Positions 47,373 to 52,737 of a stretch of 52,737 nucleotides of DNA are shown in pieces. Position 1 is the first letter of the stretch; every line of letters starts with the position of its first letter. Source of the stretch: Bacteroidales bacterium (GTDB lineage Bacteria > Bacteroidota > Bacteroidia > Bacteroidales > Paludibacteraceae); NCBI GenBank assembly GCA_900767595.1, contig CAAFZS010000042.1, positions 1-52,737 of the forward strand, read 5' to 3'. Under the pieces are notes generated by a model that was not told where the DNA came from, ran no database searches, and saw only the letters and a program-made list of their open reading frames with translations. The position numbers were made by a program, and so were the translations under genes.

Positions 47373-47779
47373 ATATGTTTAGCCATTTTGATAACCGCTG
47401 CGGCGATGAGGGCGACTACCGCAGGACGAACGCCCTTGAAGACAGCCTCTACCGTCGGGTTGTGCTGTATCTCTTTGAAAAGCATTGCAATAAGTAGGAT
47501 GATGATAAACGACGGCAGGACCGCACCTAAGACGGTGGCAACGATACCTCGCCAGCCGTAGATCTTCCACCCGATGAAGATGGCGGAATTGACAGCAATC
47601 AGTCCCGGTGCCGCTTGGGCAAGAGCAATCATATTGACGAACTCTTGTGCGTCAATCCACTGGTGTTTCTCTACCACTTCCCGTTCGATGAGGGGGAGCA
47701 TCGCGTACCCTCCGCCGATGGTGAAGGTGCCGATTTTGAGATACGTCCAGAAGAGCTGTAGAAACAAATTATTCCCCAC
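47369..47779 (-). CDS. chromate transporter half, N-terminal partner, short
   Basis: A 136-residue ChrA-type half protein: FWTYLKIGTFTIGGGYAMLPLIEREVVEKHQWIDAQEFVNMIALAQAAPGLIAVNSAIFIGW is the family core. It ends after the VRPAVVALIAAAVIKMAKHI segment, about 45-50 residues earlier than usual halves, so the last membrane helices are missing. The stop overlaps the start of the second half (ATGA). It could be a shortened but working partner or a decayed one. It starts 11 bases inside the end of udk. Confidence 0.85.
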   Translation of the reverse strand: MGNNLFLQLFWTYLKIGTFTIGGGYAMLPLIEREVVEKHQWIDAQEFVNMIALAQAAPGLIAVNSAIFIGWKIYGWRGIVATVLGAVLPSFIIILLIAMLFKEIQHNPTVEAVFKGVRPAVVALIAAAVIKMAKHI

Positions 47780-48383
47780 GAAGTTGTTGCTTGATGAACT
47801 TACTCATCATATTGATGGCGGCATTGTTGTGTCCTCCTTGCGGAATGATGACGTCCGCAAACCGTTTGCAAGGCTCGATGAACTGCTCGTGCATAGGTTT
47901 GAGCACACGTTGGTAACGCTCAATCACCATCTCCGTGGTACGGCCGCGTTCCACGATGTCGCGTTCGATGACGCGAATCAGACGGTCGTCAGGGTCTGCA
48001 TCTACAAAGATCTTGAGGTCCATCTGGTCGCGCAAAGGCTTATCCCAAAGGGTCATAATACCTTCAACGATGATGACCTCTTTAGGGTCGATGTGGATAG
48101 TCTGTTGTTGACGGGTGGAGGTGATGTAGTCGTAGATAGGTTGTTCTACGGATTTGCCCTCTTTGAGTTCTTGCAGATGACGACGAAGCAGTTTCCATTC
48201 GAAGGCGTCAGGATGGTCAAAATTGATCTTCTGGCGTTCATCTTCGGGGACATCCGAAGAGTCGTTGTAATAAGAATCGAGAGGGATAACGACTACCTCC
48301 CCTTTCGGGAGACGTTCTGTGAGTTTTTTGACTACGGTGGTTTTGCCGGAACCGGTACCACCTGCAATGCCGATAATAAACAT
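47769..48383 (-). CDS. udk: uridine kinase
   Basis: A 204-residue uridine/cytidine kinase: GIAGGTGSGKTTVVKKL (P-loop, 5-21), VIPLDSYYND, NFDHPDAFEWKLL, YDYITSTR, VIIVEGIMTLWDKPLRDQMDLKIFVDADPDDRLIRVIERDIVERGR. It phosphorylates uridine and cytidine in pyrimidine salvage. It leads the minus-strand operon with the chromate transporter halves and has its own promoter at 48412-48443. Confidence 0.96.
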   Translation of the reverse strand: MFIIGIAGGTGSGKTTVVKKLTERLPKGEVVVIPLDSYYNDSSDVPEDERQKINFDHPDAFEWKLLRRHLQELKEGKSVEQPIYDYITSTRQQQTIHIDPKEVIIVEGIMTLWDKPLRDQMDLKIFVDADPDDRLIRVIERDIVERGRTTEMVIERYQRVLKPMHEQFIEPCKRFADVIIPQGGHNNAAINMMSKFIKQQLRGE

Positions 48384-48411
48384 AAAGAAGATTGTGTTTG
48401 TTTTCGGACTG

Positions 48412-48443
48412 CAAAATTACTGTTTTTTTTTGATATGTGCAAA
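48412..48443 (-). promoter_or_regulatory. promoter for udk
   Basis: On the minus strand -33 TTTG (48443-48440) and -7 TAATTTTG (48419-48412), spacer 20. Same block as in the other minus-strand promoters. Confidence 0.85.
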
Positions 48444-48489
48444 TTTATTTTTGTTTTTTGTGCAAAATAGATAAAAAAGAGAAAAAATA

Positions 48490-48521
48490 TTTGCTTATTC
48501 CAAATTTTTGTTGTATATTTG
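48490..48521 (+). promoter_or_regulatory. promoter for the PIN toxin-antitoxin pair
   Basis: -33 TTTG (48490-48493) and -7 TATATTTG (48514-48521), spacer 20. It stands back to back with the udk promoter. Confidence 0.85.
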
Positions 48522-48558
48522 CAGCGCAAAACTGCAAAATAATAAAAATAGAAAAGTT

Positions 48559-48777
48559 ATGGCATCGGTTTTTTCTACTTATCAAATGCAAATCTTGGAT
48601 AGTATTGCCGCTGTTCAAAGTGATCGAGAGATGAGTGATATTAGAGACCTAATAGCAGCTTATTTCTCTAATAAGGCTTTAGACGCAATGGACAAATTGT
48701 GCGATAGTGGCAATCTATCGACGGCGACCATTCAATCATGGTCGAAGGAACATCTACGCACTCCATATAGTCGGTAA
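48559..48777 (+). CDS. putative antitoxin of a PIN toxin pair
   Basis: A 72-residue helical protein from the ATG at 48559; earlier TTG starts fall in the -7 box. It reads MASVFSTYQMQILDSIAAVQSDREMSDIRDLIAAYFSNKALDAM... and ends EHLRTPYSR. The size, the position 3 bases before a PIN-domain gene and the shared promoter make it the antitoxin by context. It resembles small antitoxins associated with the COG1569 PIN group, though no ribbon-helix-helix is certain. Confidence 0.75.
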   Translation: MASVFSTYQMQILDSIAAVQSDREMSDIRDLIAAYFSNKALDAMDKLCDSGNLSTATIQSWSKEHLRTPYSR

Positions 48778-48780
48778 TTT

Positions 48781-49206
48781 ATGGAAGATATTGTTCTAGA
48801 TACTAATTGTTTAGTAGCTTCCATTAAACGAGATAGCAAGTACTATCCTATTTGGCGTGATTTTATAGATGGACGTTATACGCTATGTGTCACAGATGGC
48901 ATCTTAAACGAATATGAAGAAATCATTGCCCAAAAGACGGGTAGTTCTGAGATTGCGCATAACATTATTATGGCTATTACCAATAGACATAATGTGAAAC
49001 ACATAGCAGTCTATTTTCGATTTGGTCTTATTACTGAAGATCCTGATGACAATAAGTTTGTTGATTGTGCAATTAAAGCCAATGCTAAATATATTGTAAG
49101 TGAAGACCATCACTTCAATGCTTTAAAATCTATTTCATTTCCTCAAGTCAGTGTTATTGGTATTGATCAATTCCTTGAAGAATTATCAAAAATAGGAAAT
49201 GAATAG
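48781..49206 (+). CDS. PIN-domain toxin (COG1569 type)
   Basis: A 141-residue PIN protein: VLDTNCLV (Asp7), NEYEEI (Glu, about 46), EDPDDNKFVDCAIKANAKYIVSEDHHF (acidic cluster, about 95-117), FPQVSVIGIDQFLEEL. All acidic residues of the RNase centre are present. Such toxins cleave RNA when freed from their antitoxin. It follows its antitoxin by 3 bases and ends 2 bases before the first of two 52- to 54-base direct repeats. Confidence 0.88.
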   Translation: MEDIVLDTNCLVASIKRDSKYYPIWRDFIDGRYTLCVTDGILNEYEEIIAQKTGSSEIAHNIIMAITNRHNVKHIAVYFRFGLITEDPDDNKFVDCAIKANAKYIVSEDHHFNALKSISFPQVSVIGIDQFLEELSKIGNE

Positions 49207-49208
49207 CC

Positions 49209-49260
49209 ATCGTCCGGCAGACGGAAATTGCTCGTCACGGTGACGGAAAAGAGGGGGACA
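49209..49260. repeat. direct repeat 1 flanking the DUF4160-DUF2442 pair
   Basis: atcgtccggcagacggaaat... to ...gagggggaca. It contains two small cgtc...gacg palindromes. The copy at 49925-49978 is similar over its full length and in the same direction. Read in reverse it starts tgtccccc, like the outer end of some insertion sequences, but no transposase is near. Confidence 0.8.
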
Positions 49261-49303
49261 AATTCTATAGAAATGCATTTTTGGCGACAAAAGTGCATTT
49301 TTA

Positions 49304-49335
49304 TTTGGTAGTTTCGATTATTTTTTGTAATTTTG
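49304..49335 (+). promoter_or_regulatory. promoter for the DUF4160-DUF2442 pair
   Basis: -33 TTTG (49304-49307) and -7 TAATTTTG (49328-49335), spacer 20. The pair therefore carries its own promoter between the direct repeats. Confidence 0.85.
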
Positions 49336-49365
49336 CAGCGTGAAACTGTAAAACACACAAATATT

Positions 49366-49623
49366 ATGCCCGAGATTTGTAATTTTTATGGTATTTCGAT
49401 TTACATGTATATGAATGAGCATCAGCCTCCTCATTTTCATGTAATCTATGGTGAATTTGAAGCTGAAATAACAATTAAAGAAGGTATTGTTACCGGTTCT
49501 CTCCCTAGGCGCGCATTGCGTATGATATATGATTGGTTAGATACTCATCAAGAAGAGTTAATAGCAAATTGGGAGCGTTTAGAGAACCATCAAGCACCGC
49601 TAAAGATTGACCCGCTAAAATAA
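49366..49623 (+). CDS. DUF4160 protein, putative toxin-antitoxin component
   Basis: An 85-residue protein from the ATG at 49366. It matches DUF4160: PEICNFYGISIYMYMNEHQPPHFHVIYGEFEAEITIKEG (conserved H-x-P-P-H-F-H), then LPRRALRMIYDWLDTHQEELIANWER. The family nearly always stands before a DUF2442 gene, as here (6-base gap), and such pairs are regarded as toxin-antitoxin candidates. Direct repeats bracket the pair. Function is not established. Confidence 0.9.
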   Translation: MPEICNFYGISIYMYMNEHQPPHFHVIYGEFEAEITIKEGIVTGSLPRRALRMIYDWLDTHQEELIANWERLENHQAPLKIDPLK

Positions 49624-49629
49624 CCGACT

Positions 49630-49875
49630 ATGAACAACAAATTGATTAGAGTTACAAAAGCAGAATATGTAAGCAATTACATTCTGCGTTTGACTTTCAG
49701 CAATGGCGAAATTAAGGTCTTTGATTTCTGGCCATTGGCTCAAGAAGGTATTTGTACTAAGTTGCAAGATTTGGAGTATTTCAAGAATTTCCGTTTAGAT
49801 CCATGGACGGTAGATTGGAATAATGAGATTGGGTTTGCTCCTGAGTATCTCTACGAGCATGCAGTAGTAGCATAA
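49630..49875 (+). CDS. DUF2442 protein, partner of DUF4160
   Basis: An 81-residue protein that fits DUF2442: VTKAEYVSNYILRLTFSNGEIKVFDFWPLAQEGICTKLQDLEYFKNFRLDPWTVDWNNEIGFAPEYLYEHA. In DUF4160-DUF2442 pairs this is the second gene. No DNA-binding motif is visible. It ends 50 bases before direct repeat 2. Confidence 0.9.
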   Translation: MNNKLIRVTKAEYVSNYILRLTFSNGEIKVFDFWPLAQEGICTKLQDLEYFKNFRLDPWTVDWNNEIGFAPEYLYEHAVVA

Positions 49876-49924
49876 ATTATACCATAATTATCCCGCCTAT
49901 GATTGACCGGCATCGGTCGTAGAT

Positions 49925-49978
49925 ATCGTCCGGCAGACGTAAATTGCCCGTCACCCACTGACGTTAAATAGGGGGACA
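49925..49978. repeat. direct repeat 2 flanking the DUF4160-DUF2442 pair
   Basis: Second copy (atcgtccggcagacgtaaat... to ...tagggggaca), same orientation as 49209-49260, 716 bases away start to start. Confidence 0.8.
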
Positions 49979-50007
49979 TAATAATTAAAGGCGTTTACTA
50001 ACGCTTT

Positions 50008-50202
50008 GTTCTTGGCGTATCTGAACGTGAGAAATTTAGACCTAATGTCAAGACGAAGCAACAAAAAACGCCTACTAAGTGTGTTAGTTGCACATTATAC
50101 TATACTTGCGAGTATGGTTATTGTGTATACGATACCACGGCGTAGGTTTTGAGTTGCTCGTTCCACATTAGAGGCAATTCTCACGGCCTAGATACGCAGG
50201 AC
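50008..50202 (+). ncRNA. candidate structured RNA, 6S-like rod
   Basis: The 388-base gap between 49876 and 50263 holds no gene but a long self-complementary rod. Base pairing: gttct (50008) with aggac (50198-50202); gcgtatct (50015-50022) with agatacgc (50190-50197); cgtgag (50026-50031) with ctcacg (50180-50185); taatgt (50043-50048) with acatta (50165-50170); agcaac (50057-50062) with gttgct (50153-50158); cctac (50071-50075) with gtagg (50142-50146); apical hairpin actatact (50099) with agtatggt (50111-50118). The length of about 195 bases, closing stem, internal bubbles and apical loop fit the shape of 6S RNA (ssrS). The strand is assigned from the terminator at 50196-50232. The identity is not proven; the upstream -33/-7 pair is not clear. 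Confidence 0.55.
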
Positions 50203-50232
50203 GAGTAAAACAACTCGAACCTGCGCTTTTTA
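50196..50232 (+). terminator. terminator after the structured RNA candidate
   Basis: gcagg (50196-50200) with cctgc (50220-50224) and cgagt (50202-50206) with actcg (50213-50217), followed by gctttttat. It shares bases with the closing stem of the rod, so the two would form in turn. Confidence 0.7.
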
Positions 50233-50263
50233 TTTGCGTATAGGTTCATAAACTATATGTAAT

Positions 50264-51421
50264 ATGACAATAGCAATTGTAGGCTCTTATCCTGTATCTC
50301 CAAATTGTATTTGTGGAGGAGTTGAATCTTCTGTTTATGGATTAGCAACGGCTTTATGCCCTCACCATATTGTTGATGTATTTGATGTGCCTCGTTTAAG
50401 AGGAACTGATAGTGGTGAACACTTTGAGAATCTAACAATTCATCGTTATAAAAACCAAGGTTCTTATAACCAAGATGCTCTACAAAGGGCTGATGAAGTT
50501 TTGCGTGACATTGTTGCCATTCATCCTGATATCGTGCATGTTCATGGAACAGGGGAATATAGTGCATATATCTATCGTTCTATTAAAGAATATGGCATTA
50601 AAACAATGCTGACGGTTCACGGATTATTACATGTAGAGAAGAAAAATTTGCTCAAAAAAAAGCCTTCTCTAAAACATTTATATCAATATCTACATCAATC
50701 TCGCGTTGAGTTTGATATCCTTAACTATGCCGACCAGATTATTGTTGATACAGAGTATGTCTCGAAACAAATATTCGAGTATCATAAGAGTGGGAAAATC
50801 AAAAACTTACCATCCATTTCAGTCATTCCTCAAGGAATAAATGAAACCTATTTGCAGATAAAATCCGAAAACAACGCGAATATTATTTTATCTGTTGGCT
50901 CAATTTCACAAAGAAAAGGACACCTCTATTTGCTAAAAGCATTCGATAAAGTTTATTCGCAAAATCCTTCTGCCCAATTGATAATAGCAGGCACTCTTGC
51001 AGACAAAAAGTATTATGCGCAACTAAAAGACTATATTGCCTCGTCACCTGCAAAAAATAATATTCAGTTATTTACAAATTTATCTCAAGAACATTTGATT
51101 TCATTGTATCAGAAGGCCTCTATATTTGCTCTACATAGTCAAGAAGAGAGCCAAGGAATCGCTTTGGTAGAGGCGATGGCAACTTATCTTCCTGTTGTTT
51201 CCACATTGGTAGGTGGTATACCTTATGTTGTTAATCATGGTACTACGGGTTTATTATCTAAATATGGAGATATAACTAATTTCGCACAATCAATAATTTC
51301 TTTATTGTCAAACAATGATTTTAGGCAGCAACTATCAGAAGCAGCACATGAAGAAGCAAAACGATATACTTGGCAGGGAATCGCAAAAACTATTGAAACA
51401 ATCTATTCTTCGCGAATGTGA
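50264..51421 (+). CDS. glycosyltransferase family 4
   Basis: A 385-residue GT-B glycosyltransferase: IAIVGSYPVSPNCICGGVESSVYGLATAL (N-terminal sugar-acceptor part), HPDIVHVHGTGEY, then the C-terminal nucleotide-sugar half with ILSVGSISQRKGHLYLLKAFDKV, LIIAGTLADKKYY, SIFALHSQEESQGIALVEAMATYLPVVSTLVGGIPYVV (the E-x7-E motif of GT4) and a helical end. It transfers a sugar in surface polysaccharide synthesis. It is A/T-rich and stands alone without other polysaccharide genes. A 7-bp hairpin with T tract at 51466-51496 follows. Confidence 0.92.
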   Translation: MTIAIVGSYPVSPNCICGGVESSVYGLATALCPHHIVDVFDVPRLRGTDSGEHFENLTIHRYKNQGSYNQDALQRADEVLRDIVAIHPDIVHVHGTGEYSAYIYRSIKEYGIKTMLTVHGLLHVEKKNLLKKKPSLKHLYQYLHQSRVEFDILNYADQIIVDTEYVSKQIFEYHKSGKIKNLPSISVIPQGINETYLQIKSENNANIILSVGSISQRKGHLYLLKAFDKVYSQNPSAQLIIAGTLADKKYYAQLKDYIASSPAKNNIQLFTNLSQEHLISLYQKASIFALHSQEESQGIALVEAMATYLPVVSTLVGGIPYVVNHGTTGLLSKYGDITNFAQSIISLLSNNDFRQQLSEAAHEEAKRYTWQGIAKTIETIYSSRM

Positions 51422-51465
51422 GTGCATTGATGTGAACAAGAAAAAACGTCTCTCTTAATTTCCTT

Positions 51466-51496
51466 ATCGCAATCTTCACTGGTTGCGATTTTTTTT
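51466..51496 (+). terminator. terminator after the glycosyltransferase
   Basis: atcgcaa (51466-51472) pairs with ttgcgat (51483-51489), followed by a tract of eight T. Confidence 0.8.
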
Positions 51497-51840
51497 GTTA
51501 TAACGGATAGTCCGGAACGCTGCGCTAGACCGGAGAAAGGACGGAGCGAAGGGGAGCGCCCCGCGGCAAGGGCTGACGGAACAGCCCGACGAGCGGGTGG
51601 AAACGGCGAAAAGACTTTCGCCGAGAAGAGACAGGGTACAAGATCCGCTCGCGGACGCTTGCGGCACAGGACGGGTAAAAAGAGGGGCGGCACAGGACAA
51701 AGATTTCCTAGGTTTTCCTAGGGAGGAGTAGGTTTGACTAGAGGAAATAGGGGTGATTTTGCAATGTAGAGATTGCAAAATAAATTAGTTTTACCAAAAA
51801 TGTAAAAAAATAATTTCCCATTTTTACAAACGATTAAATA
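51497..51840. other. repeat-rich gap
   Basis: No gene is seen. The stretch 51505-51690 is C/G-rich and contains micro-palindromes (ggaacgctgcgctagaccgg, gggagcgccccgcggcaaggg). At 51601-51639 lies the reverse copy of the repeat at 10716. After 51690 follow tagaggaaataggggt-like repeats and A/T-rich DNA. Confidence 0.65.
51601..51639. repeat. dispersed repeat, copy 2 (reverse of 10716)
   Basis: aaacggcgaaaagactttcg followed by ccgagaagagacagggtac is almost the exact reverse complement of 10716-10754. Confidence 0.75.
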
Positions 51841-51901
51841 GATAAGGACACTTATGGGTGGTGTACTATTAAGTACCCCACCACCCATAAGTGACCCTAT
51901 C
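51841..51901. repeat. large hairpin upstream of the winged-helix gene
   Basis: cacttatgggtggt (51849-51862) pairs perfectly with accacccataagtg (51880-51893); inside, gtact pairs with agtac with a ccc bulge; outside, gataagg and ccctatc extend it imperfectly. There is no T tract. On both sides, copies of atgtaaaaa/tttttac occur. Confidence 0.85.
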
Positions 51902-51946
51902 CTATATAATCCTTATTTAGAATGTAAAAAACGCCATTTTTACCCT

Positions 51947-51978
51947 ATTGCACATGTAAAAATAAAGTTGTAATTTTG
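51947..51978 (+). promoter_or_regulatory. promoter for the winged-helix gene
   Basis: -33 ATTG (51947-51950) and -7 TAATTTTG (51971-51978), spacer 20. Confidence 0.8.
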
Positions 51979-52001
51979 CACCGCCAAACGAAAAAGCGTT
52001 G

Positions 52002-52625
52002 ATGACAAAACGAAAAAAGTCGTTGGTGGGAAAAATGGCGACACGCACTTTACCACATATTATTGATCCGGCGATGTCAAGACCTCCTTATTCGTTAAAG
52101 GGGGCAGATCTTGATGTCTTTGCTGATTTGTGGTATTACTCGCGCAATAAACCATTTAACGGTTCCTATCAACATTTGGCGGATTGGATAGAAGTCCCTA
52201 AGACGACCCTAATACGGAGTATTCGATATCTAGAACAAAAAGGGCTAGTGGATGTTATTAGCATCAATGCACACAGGACCTCTTTCCAAGCCAAAGCTTT
52301 AGAGGGCCATCCGTTACCAGTTTATCAGTTCCATTGTATTGGACTCGTGGGTCAAAATGGTGTAATATTGAACCAATTTGGACCGCGATTGGACCAAAAT
52401 GGACCGTACAATAATAACATATATAATACTAACCTTAATAAAAAAACTTATAAAAGAGAAAATTTAGATAATGGTATAAATACTTTGGAGCATGCTCGTG
52501 CAATAGAAGAACAGATGCGAGAAGAAAATCGCCTTTTGCGTGATAAACACGATAAAGAAGCAAGTACGCCGGAGGCGTTAGCAGCTAGAGACGCATTCTT
52601 TGAGAAGTTTTTTAAGAGCGGGTAA
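52002..52625 (+). CDS. winged-helix DNA-binding protein, replication-initiator-like
   Basis: A 207-residue protein from the ATG at 52002. Residues about 20-100 form a winged helix: PYSLKGADLDVFADLWYYSRNKPFNGSYQHLADWIEVPKTTLIRSIRYLEQKGLVDVIS, as in helix-turn-helix proteins of plasmid or phage replication modules. The middle is Asn/Gln-rich (FGPRLDQNGPYNNNIYNTN), and the C-terminal about 50 residues are a charged helix. The gene follows a large hairpin and has its own promoter. It may be a replication or regulatory protein of an integrated element whose rest lies beyond the window. No integrase is visible. Confidence 0.7.
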   Translation: MTKRKKSLVGKMATRTLPHIIDPAMSRPPYSLKGADLDVFADLWYYSRNKPFNGSYQHLADWIEVPKTTLIRSIRYLEQKGLVDVISINAHRTSFQAKALEGHPLPVYQFHCIGLVGQNGVILNQFGPRLDQNGPYNNNIYNTNLNKKTYKRENLDNGINTLEHARAIEEQMREENRLLRDKHDKEASTPEALAARDAFFEKFFKSG

Positions 52626-52720
52626 TATGTAAAAACAAGTTATAATATGCTTGACAACTAACCAAACAAAAATAAACAACTAACTAAACAAAAATGAATA
52701 ACTAACTAAATTGATTTATT

Positions 52721-52737
52721 ATGAGAGTAAGAAAAGG
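52721..52737 (+). CDS. start of a further gene, cut by the window edge
   Basis: An ATG at 52721 begins MRVRK and runs off the window. It is preceded by the A/T-rich leader repeat taactaaacaaaaatgaataactaacta, the type that precedes real genes elsewhere here. Nothing more can be said. Confidence 0.3.

Noticed and set aside
47574..48470. 298-codon open frame antisense to udk
   Set aside because: udk is certain; the antisense frame is a shadow.
49209..49978. Complete insertion sequence
   Set aside because: The flanking repeats are direct, not inverted, and no transposase gene lies between them.
50190..50240. Possible tRNA on the minus strand (ggttcga motif)
   Set aside because: No acceptor stem, anticodon arm or D arm can be folded; the motif belongs to a hairpin terminator.

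Overview
The window reads as chromosome from an uncultured member of the Bacteroidales. The evidence is a dcw cluster in the order murC-ftsQ-ftsA-ftsZ, many lipoproteins with MKK...LTGC-type signals, DUF4143-type ATPases, RhuM and DUF3987 proteins, and above all the Bacteroidota promoter pair. At least fourteen genes are preceded by a -33 element (TTTG, TTG or ATTG) followed, after exactly 20 bases, by a -7 element TAnnTTTG. No rRNA, tRNA, integrase or complete transposase gene was found.

Layout. 1-4.2 kb: lipoproteins, including two tandem amidohydrolases whose ends are almost identical. 4.2-15.7 kb: accessory region with three AAA-type ATPases, a HIRAN-like protein, a DUF3987 protein followed by iteron-like repeats, a RhuM protein and secreted proteins of unknown role. 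15.7-19.6 kb: cell-envelope genes (histidine acid phosphatase, DUF4105/Lnb-like protein, secreted proteins). 19.8-24.1 kb: a frameshifted NhaC antiporter, a BMP-type binding lipoprotein and a lipoprotein fusing a periplasmic binding domain to a legumain-type (C13) protease. 24.1-26.5 kb (minus): comEC-like core, rpe and a helix-hairpin-helix protein. 26.6-27.4 kb: a gene-free, repeat-rich spacer. 27.4-32.2 kb: galactose mutarotase, lepA, a Na+/H+ antiporter and dedA. 32.2-42 kb (minus): ftsZ, ftsA, ftsQ, murC, a small secreted protein, phoH, an HsdR-N-like nuclease, a large secreted protein and aroB. 42-46.9 kb: periplasmic thioredoxin, NhaP2-like antiporter, epimerase and DEAD-box helicase. 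46.8-48.4 kb (minus): paired chromate transporter halves and udk. 48.5-49.9 kb: a PIN-type toxin-antitoxin pair and a DUF4160-DUF2442 pair bracketed by direct repeats. 50.0-50.2 kb: a rod-shaped RNA candidate resembling 6S RNA. 50.3 kb to the end: a lone glycosyltransferase, repeats, and a winged-helix replication-initiator-like gene preceded by a large hairpin.

The most striking general property is that short repeat families cross the border between intergenic and coding DNA. Repeats of the type tagaggagtagggg, 14-base repeats, 18-base GPTPAEGPTPALP-coding repeats and a SPLRGDLEG-coding repeat sit in frame inside aroB, comEC, murC, a DUF3987 gene and a secreted-protein gene. The murC stop codon lies inside an array of micro-palindromes. 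Gene starts are mosaic as well: terminator-promoter units and promoter-leader-signal-peptide units are shared nearly base for base by unrelated genes. The best single candidate for an undescribed system is the binding-protein/legumain fusion with its BMP partner, which looks like a surface sensor coupled to a protease.
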